This document shows, piece after piece, positions 56,361 to 64,000 of a stretch of DNA of 64,000 bases. The DNA lies in the NCBI GenBank assembly GCA_037893245.1, contig JBAIAA010000245.1:434001-498000 (forward strand), given 5' to 3'. Position 1 is the stretch's first letter, and every line of letters starts with the position of its first letter. Under the pieces are notes generated by a model, which had not been told where the DNA came from, searched no databases, and was given only the letters and a program-made list of their open reading frames with translations. Made by a program: the position numbers and the translations under genes. The stretch is from Crossaster papposus (taxonomy: Eukaryota; Echinodermata; Asteroidea; Velatida; Solasteridae).

Positions 56361-56689
56361 ATGTGGACAAACTAACACGTTCTTAATGGACACAGCTAAG
56401 TTAGGTTTTCCTGGCTAGCAATTTTAAACTGAAATTTTCGTTAAAATTACAGCAAATACACAATACGGTCATTTCACAGGATGCTCGACATGTTATTACA
56501 GTCAAGTAAGGTATTTCATAATACATGTACACGTAATTCAGTATAATACATGTATATAGATTATGGGGGGTTTGTTATGTTTACATTCATGTGTATATTT
56601 TCGGTATTATTGGTCAGCAATACATTAAATATGCTCATTTAATTTGCTCATGTTAATTCTTAAAGGGCGTGGTAAACCCGCTCAAGGAT

Positions 56690-59600
56690 TAAATTATTTG
56701 GGCTTTCCAGTTCATGGATTATCCCTGAACGCAAACAAATTGTATTTTGCCTAACCATGAACCTTGGGATTAAATTGATTTTGCAGACTTATTAAATATG
56801 GATTTACTCGGGGCGCTTATAGAATATACTTTGGAAGTATCTTTAGCAATTTATTAAAAGAAAACTTTTTTTGTTTACATCTACGATGGTACAAAATCGT
56901 TTAAAAAGAGGGATTTCCGTGTAACTAATTCGCTGCGTGTGTTGGCGAATGGCACACAGCGGCGATCCCCTTCCGAGGATTCAGTTAGTTGGGCTAGACT
57001 TTCTAGTCCACGGATTTTGTCGGGGCGCTTATAAATTCTTCTTTGGACTTTCCTTCATGGGGTCACTTAAAAAAAACTGGAATATTTTCTTGTTTACGAT
57101 GGTACAAATTCATTATAAAACAGGATATCCGATAATAATGAGGCAAAAAACTTGTATTTTGCCTAACTATGAACCTGGGGATTAAATTGATTTTGCCGAG
57201 ACTTATTAAATATGGATTTACTCGGGGCGCTTATAGAATATACTTTGGAAGTATCTTTATCACTTTATTAAAAGAAAACATTAATTTTTTTACATCTACG
57301 ATGGTACAAAATCGTTTAAAAAGAGGGATTTCCGTGTAACTAATTCGCTGCGTGTGTTGGCGAATGGCACACAGCGGCGATCCCCTTCCGAGGATTCAGT
57401 TAGTTGGGCTAGACTTTCTAGTCCACGGATTTTGTCGGGGCGCTTATAAATTCTTCTTTGGACTTTCCGTCATGGGGTCACTTTAAAAAAAAGGACATTT
57501 TTGCTTGTTTACGATGGTACAAATTCATTATAAAATAGGATATTCGATAATAATGAGGCAAAACAATTGTATTTTGCCTAACTATGAACCTGGGGATTAA
57601 ATTGATTTTGCCGAGACTTATTAAATATGGATTTACTCGGGGCGCTTATAGAATATACTTTGGAAGTATCTTTATCAATTTATTAAAAGAAAACATTTAT
57701 TTGTTTACATCTACGATGGTACAAAATCGTTTGAAAAGAGGGATTTCCGTGTAACTAATTCGCTCCGTGTGTTGGCGAATGGCACACAGCGGCGATAACC
57801 TTCCGAGGATTAAATTAGTTGGGCTAGACTTTCTAGTCCACGGATTTTGTCGGGGCGCTTATAAATTCTTTCTTGGACTTCCCTTCATGGGGTCACTTAA
57901 AGAAAACTGGAATGTTTGCTTGTTTACGATGGTACAAATTCATTATAAAATAGGATATTCGATAATAATGAGGCAAAAAAACTGTATTTTGCCTAACTAT
58001 GAACCTTGGGATTAAATTGATTTTGCTGATACGGATTAAATATGGATTTACTCGGGGCGCTTATAGAATATACTTTGGAAGTATCTTTAGCAATTTATTA
58101 AAAGAAAACATTTATTTGTTTACATCTACGATGGTACAAAATCGTTTAAAAAGAGGGATTTCACTGTAACTAATTCGCTGCGTGTGTTGGCGAATGGCAC
58201 ACAGCGGCGATAACCTTCCGAGGATTAAATTAGTTGGGCTAGACTTTCTAGTGCACTGATTTTGTCGGGGCGCTTATAAATTCTTCCTGGGACTCCCCTT
58301 CATGGGGTCACTTTAAAAAAAATGAAATTTTTTCTTGTTTACGATGGTACAAATTCATTATAAAATAGGATATTCGATAATAATGAGGCAAAAAACTTGT
58401 ATTTTGCCTAACTATGAACCTGGGGATTAAATTGATTTTGCCGAGACTTATTAAATATGGATTTACTCGGGGCGCTTATAGAATATACTTTGGAAGTATC
58501 TTTAGCAATTTATTAAAAGAAAACTTTTTTTTTTTTACATCTACGATGGTACAAAATCGTTTAAAAAGAGGGATTTCACTGTAACTAATTCGCTCCGTGT
58601 GTTGGCGAATGGCACACAGCGGCGATAACCTTCCGAGGATTAAATTAGTTGGGCTAGACTTTCTAGTGCACTGATTTTGTCGGGGCGCTTATAAATTCTT
58701 CCTGGGACTCCCCTTCATGGGGGTCACTTAAAAAAAACTGGATTTTTGCTTGTTTACGATGGTACAAATTCATTATAAAACAGGATATCCGATAATAATG
58801 AGGCAAAAAACTTGTATTTTGCCTAACTATGAACCTGGGGATTAAATTGATTTTGCCGAGACTTATTAAATATGGATTTACTCGGGGCGCTTATAGAATA
58901 TACTTTGGAAGTATCTTTATCAATTTATTAAAAGAAAACATTAATTTGTTTACATCTACGATGGTACAAAATCGTTTGAAAAGAGGGATTTCCGTGTAAC
59001 TAATTCGCTCCGTGTGTTGGCGAATGGCACACAGCGGCGATAACCTTCCGAGGATTAAATTAGTTGGGCTAGACTTTCTAGTCCACGGATTTTGTCGGGG
59101 CGCTTATAAATTCTTCTTTGGACTTCCCTTCATGGGGTCACTTAAAGAAAACTGGAATTTTTGCTTGTTTACGATGGTACAAATTCATTATAAAATATGA
59201 TATTCGATAATAATGAGGCAAAAAAACTGTATTTTGCCTATAACTATGAACCTTGGGATTAAATTGATTTTGCTGATACGGATTAAATATGGATTTACTC
59301 GGGGCGCTTATAGAATATACTTTGGAAGTATCTTTATCAATTTATTAAAAGAAAACATTTATTTGTTTACATCTACGATGGTACAAAATCGTTTTAAAAG
59401 AGGGATTTCCGTGTAACTAATTCGCTGCGTGTGTTGGCGAATGGCACACAGCGGCGATCCCCTTCCGAGGATTCAGTTAGTTGGGCTAGACTTTCTAGTT
59501 CACGGATTTTATCGGGGCGCTTATAAATTCTTCTTTGGACTTTCCTTCATGGGGTCACTTAAAAAAAACTGGAATATTTTCTTGTTTACGATGGTACAAA

Positions 59601-61122
59601 TTCATTATAAAACAGGATATCCGATAATAATGAGGCAAACAAATTGTATTTTGCCTAACTATGAACCTTGGGATTAAATTGATTTTGCCGAGACTTATTA
59701 AATATGGATTTACTCGGGGCGCTTATAGAATATACTTTGGAAGTATCTTTATCAATTTATTAAAAGAAAACATTAATTTTTTTACATCTACGATGGTACA
59801 AAATCGTTTAAAAAGAGGGATTTCCGTGTAACTAATTCGCTACGTGTGTTGGCGAATGGCACACAGCGGCGATCCCCTTCCGAGGATTCAGTTAGTTGGG
59901 CTAGACTTTCTAGTTCACGGATTTTGTCGGGGCGCTTATAAATTCTTCTTTGGACTTTCCGTCATGGGGTCACTTAAAAAAAACTGGAATATTTTCTTGT
60001 TTACGATGGTACAAATTCATTATAAAACAGGATATCCGATAATAATGAGGCAAAAAACTTGTATTTTGCCTAACTATGAACCTGGGGATTAAATTGATTT
60101 TGCAGAGACTTATTAAATATGGATTTACTCGGGGCGCTTATAGAATACACTTTGAAAGTATCTTTAGCGATTTATAAAAAGAAAACATTTATTTGTTGAC
60201 ATCTACGATGGTACAAAATCGTTTTAAAAGAGGGATTTCCGTGTAACTAATTCGCTGCGTGTGTTGGCGAATGGCACACAGCGGCGATCCCCTTCCGAGG
60301 ATTAAATTAGTTAGACTAGACTTTATAGTGCACGGATTTTGTCGGGGCGCTTATAAATTCTTCTTTGGACTTCCCTTCATGGGGTCACCTTTAAAAAAAT
60401 GAAATGTTTGCTTGTTTACGATGGTACAAATTCATTTTAAAACAGAAAATCCGATAATAATGAGGCCAAAAACTTGTATTTTGCCTAACTATGAACCTGG
60501 GGATTAAATTGATTTTGCCGAGACTTATTAAATATGGATTTACTCGGGGCGCTTATAGAATATACTTTGGAAGTATCTTTATCAATTTATTAAAAGAAAA
60601 CATTAATTTTTTTACATCTACGATGGTACAAAATCGTTTAAAAAGAGGGATTTCCGTGTAACTAATTCGCTGCGTGTGTTGGCGAATGGCACACAGCGGC
60701 GATCCCCTTCCGAGGATTCAGTTAGTTGGGCTAGACTTTCTAGTTCACGGATTTTGTCGGGGCGCTTATAAATTCTTCTTTGGACTTTCCGTCATGGGGT
60801 CACTTAAACAAAACTGGAATATTTTCTTGTTTACGATGGTACAAATTCATTATAAAACAGGATATCCGATAATAATGAGGCAAAAAACTTGTATTTTGCC
60901 TAACTATGAACCTGGGGATTAAATTGATTTTGCAGACTTATTAAATATGGATTTACTCGGGGCGCTTATAGAATACACTTTGAAAGTATCTTTAGCGATT
61001 TATAAAAAGAAAACATTTATTTGTTGACATCTACGATGGTACAAAATCGTTTTAAAAGAGGGATTTCCGTGTAACTAATTCGCTGGGTGTGTTGGCGAAT
61101 GGCACACAGCGGCGATCCCCTT
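56690..61122 (+). repeat. Right terminal array of ~415 bp units
   Basis: About 11 copies of the left-array unit in inverted orientation, spaced about 415 bp (ggcacacagcggcgat near 56,951 through 61,101). The innermost unit is decayed over its first ~60 bp. Two sub-types alternate: 'gataaccttccgaggattaa' and 'gatccccttccgaggattca'. The array ends at 'gatcccctt', the complement of the left terminus. Recurrent 82-codon frames are repeat artefacts. Confidence 0.95.
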
Positions 61123-62980
61123 CTGAAACAGAGTGACTGCGTGCGTGTATAATAATATATTGCGGTGACGGCGAAAGGCCACCGTAGTGCAAATTTCCGG
61201 GTCACGCGCCGCCGCGCCGTAACAATAGTATTTAACCAGCCGAAAATTAGGCCCAATTTTCGTGCCAGGATGAGCCTGGTAGAGGACCTTGGAGTGATCA
61301 ATATTATTTTGAAATACAAACAAATTGAAATTTTGATGGTCTGTGGAAACCCGGAGCCTAAATTGTATTCAGTGTAATCATTAATTTGTATGGGAAACTA
61401 TATACAAAGCGTACTACAACAGCATTGAGCCACCTTCGGCTACCTCCGGCTAGCTCCGACCACCTCCGACTTTTACCAACACCCCGCGTTAATCGCGTCT
61501 TCATGTAATTTGGGGAAAGCGTCATGTTCATCGGCTCAAGTTCAGACCTACAGAAAGTGCCCTAATGTTATGGTACGTACATTATAATTAACAAATATGT
61601 TTAAAACTGTTCTCGTGTACAATTTACATAGGATATTGAAGGAAATAGTAATCGGGTATTGTTGAAATAATTAATTTCACATGTGGAATTCTTTTCACAT
61701 CAATCGTCAGCTTTCTCACAACCATCAGTATGTTCCACCATGGAGGAATAAGATTCCTCCATGGTTCCACCGTACCTCCATGGTTCCACATGCCCAACCA
61801 AACCCAAAAACATTAACATAATAAATCCACCCAATTAAGAAATATTCGGTTATACTAAAAAATCATAGATAGACACATATTTATGTGCATTTATTTTTCT
61901 CAACTGAAATTGGGCATGACATAAAAAAGTGAAAGGTTATAATTTGGGTCATCAACTCGTATCCCGAATCAAATCGATTACAAGTACATGTAAAGTTGTC
62001 CCCTCACAAATGTAGTCGTCCACTACGTCAAGTCGTCCACTATCAAATTTTCCGAATTTCCCATGACCAGGTGGGCCCCTCGTCAAGTTGTCACCCAAGC
62101 AAAAGACAACAAATTAAAAACAAATTTTGCCTTTTTCATTAATTAATATTTTAAAACAATGATATTAATAATCACTTTTCATATTGTTTATTTTATGCAT
62201 TTAGTTTAACTTTTCTACATAAATGTACATAATGTACATTTTGAATGAGTTTTTAGTATCGTCAGACCCCCTAAATCTGCGCGGTCCTATTTCTGCGCAC
62301 TCGCCTTTAATTTCAATTTGGCAACGCGCGCATCTTAAAAATGATGTACTGTCACTAGGATCGTATTCTTTGATGCATGAACTTTCACAACCACCGAAAA
62401 ATTATAGTGAATGCTTTAACGGTAAGTCGGGCAAAAATTGAAAAAAAATCTGATTTTTACAGCTAATTTACTAGGTACAATTGTTGGTAGAGGCTTTCGG
62501 GCCTGCAGAAGTCGAAAAGATGACCGCACGGTAAACTCTGTTATTCGCCCTCTGTCGTCAGTATTATAGCTACCGTGTCCTATATAATTCATTAAAAGGG
62601 GGTTTAAGACTTGCGGTGCAACAAAGAAGACATGTTTCTTATATTATTTTGGAATTTTCTTCTGTCATACCTATTAAAATCTGACATCTTGACAATGTTC
62701 TCTGTTGATTGGGATGATCAATATATGACATACATTCATCAAGATAATTCAGGTTACCAAATCTAAGAAGGGGTCAATTTATTAAGGCATTTAAATATTA
62801 TTAGGTTTATTTGTATTTTTATTTAATTCAGGCCTAATCAACAACCGAGTTTATTGATGCACCCTTCTAAAAACTCAGCGAACCAATTGCTACTTGAAAT
62901 GAACAATACAACGCACAACTTGGTCCTGGGTGTACCTTGTATAAACCATTATCACCAAGATTATTAATTAATCTAACACC
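61123..62980. other. Right flank of the giant element, no gene seen
   Basis: GC-richer for the first 100 bp ('gtcacgcgccgccgcgccg'), then AT-rich. Contains a CATGGAG micro-palindrome at 61,737-61,790. The 72-codon frame at 62,223 has no splice or domain support. Confidence 0.45.
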
Positions 62981-62984
62981 CTAG

Positions 62985-63415
62985 GCCTTTTTGCTAGAAA
63001 CCATCCTCAATCCTCCAAAATCCTCAATTTTTTTAAAACCTCATTTTTTTAATACCCCATCTAGCCTCAATCCTCAAAAATCCTCCACACTTGATACAAC
63101 ATCATGTGCCTCAATTCTCCAAAATCCTCATTTTTTTTAATCCTCAAACTGCAATGAGGAATCTGGGGATTGAAAAAAGTCAATCCTCCAAAATCCTCAT
63201 TATGATTTTTGGAAAACCCCACAGCCTCATTCCTCCAAAATCCTCATTTTTTGAAAACCCCATTGTGCCTCAATCCTCAAAAATCCTCCACACTTGAAAC
63301 ATTGTGAAACAACATTGTGCCTCAATCCTCAAAAATCCTCATTTTTTTAAAACCCCATTGTGCCTCAATCCTCAAAAATCCTCCAAAACTGCAATGAGGA
63401 TTTTTGAGGATTGAG
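62985..63415. repeat. 'cctcaatcctcaaaaatcct' repeat block
   Basis: Irregular tandem copies of 'cctcaatcctcaaaaatcctc' with T-rich spacers and inverted copies at 63,152-63,172 and 63,394-63,415 ('aatgaggatttttgaggatt'), so the ends can fold back. Confidence 0.85.
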
Positions 63416-64000
63416 GAGCGTTAGGGTTAGAACGAGAGGCTTGGAACGTCTGAGGTGACGATTTGTAATATTGTAAAACTAATTTGTATTGCCTAAAGAA
63501 CATAAAAAGCCAATTTAGTATGAATTCAGAGCACGGCAGTCTTTAGTTTAGTTTGACTGAGAGTATGATTCGTGAACACTCGTGTAGAGCTAATCCTACT
63601 ATATTTAAAGTAACAAAAATTGAATTAATTATTTTAATATGAATGTACATTTCCAACTTTATTAATACATTTCTTCAATGATAACAATACAAACTGGGGT
63701 CTACATTAAATAGGTAAAAATGTATAAATTGGATGTGAATTTTAAATATATGCCTTTTTTTTTAAAAAAATTTACAATTATCTATTGAGAATTAAACCAT
63801 TATGGCGAATTAATCTTGAAATTACGAAAAGTGTACTGGCATTGAAAAAAAGAAGTAAATAATTAGGTTAAAAATGTTCAAGCTAATATATTTTCCAAAA
63901 TCAAGGAGTAAAAAATGTTGTTCTTAAGTTGCATGACCCGGACACCGTAGATTTTCCATGAAGCGCCCCACTGCGCAGATGTAGGCAGGATTTGTTTCGG
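63416..64000. other. AT-rich sequence, nothing recognised
   Basis: No ORF of note, splice-bounded segment or repeat family from elsewhere in the window is visible. Confidence 0.5.

Larger units (their letters stand above)
30405..61122. mobile_element. Giant foldback (inverted-array) DNA transposon
   Basis: Two oppositely oriented arrays of one ~400-417 bp unit (30,405-33,648 and 56,690-61,122) enclose a unique interior of about 23 kb. Both outer ends stop at the same sequence, aaggggatcgcc read inward. The outermost units carry the same variants in mirrored positions. The interior encodes a DDE-like transposase multidomain gene on the plus strand. This architecture, long terminal inverted repeats made of tandem subrepeats, matches foldback elements such as Drosophila FB (whose NOF transposase is MULE-related). 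No obvious target duplication: left flank 'cattcgtattttt', right flank 'ctgaaacagagtg'. Smaller TTAA MITEs and other elements lie within it, so it is not brand new. Alternative: two unrelated inverted satellite blocks around a gene, which the shared termini make less likely. Confidence 0.75.

Noticed and set aside
57767..60922. Recurrent ~82-codon ORFs (MCWRMAHSGD...) in the right and left arrays
   Set aside because: They are the same frame of the 415-bp repeat seen in both arms. They are interrupted in several units and lack splice or domain support, so repeat homogenisation explains their openness.

Overview
The window is animal nuclear DNA: AT-rich, intron-split coding exons with GT/AG borders, and very dense in transposon-derived repeats. 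Phase-1 EGF exons, a USP48-like ubiquitin protease, tRNA-type SINEs and recurrent 'ccaatttcat' repeats suggest a marine deuterostome, most likely an echinoderm. That placement is inference, because no species-diagnostic gene is present.

Layout. 1-13.3 kb holds four duplicated EGF-like exons on the minus strand, inside introns loaded with minisatellites, helicase-like and reverse-transcriptase remnants, a GC-rich retroelement-like block and nested DNA transposons. 13.4-30.4 kb is mostly intronic or intergenic. It has two phase-compatible candidate exons on the plus strand (13,421 and 28,447), the 3' end of a USP48-like gene on the minus strand (21.0-22.4 kb), SINEs, Harbinger-, pogo- and TTAA-type elements, and large hairpins.

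30,405-61,122 is the most striking part. Two arrays of a ~400-417 bp repeat face each other (about 8 units on the left, about 11 on the right) and enclose a 23 kb unique interior. This is the structure of a foldback transposon, about 30.7 kb long. The outermost units share the same terminal sequence and a mirrored pattern of variants. In the interior, one plus-strand gene can be assembled from eight phase-matched exons plus a long terminal ORF. In order it encodes an SGNH/GDSL hydrolase-like domain, a C2H2 finger, a PHD finger, a 43-residue tandem repeat region, a DDE-like transposase domain with a MULE/NOF-like layout, a USP-type ubiquitin protease domain and a C-terminal Ulp1/C48 SUMO-protease-like domain. 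The reading frame breaks twice: once inside the SGNH exon and once at an A7 run between the PHD ORF and the transposase ORF. Later small transposons sit in its introns.

Hypothesis: this is a giant foldback DNA transposon whose protein combines a transposase, a chromatin reader (PHD) and enzymes able to remove ubiquitin and SUMO, perhaps to resist host silencing. MULE-ULP fusions are known in plants. The combination with USP, PHD and SGNH domains in a foldback animal element is, to my knowledge, undescribed. 61.1-64 kb is repeat-rich flank with no recognisable gene.
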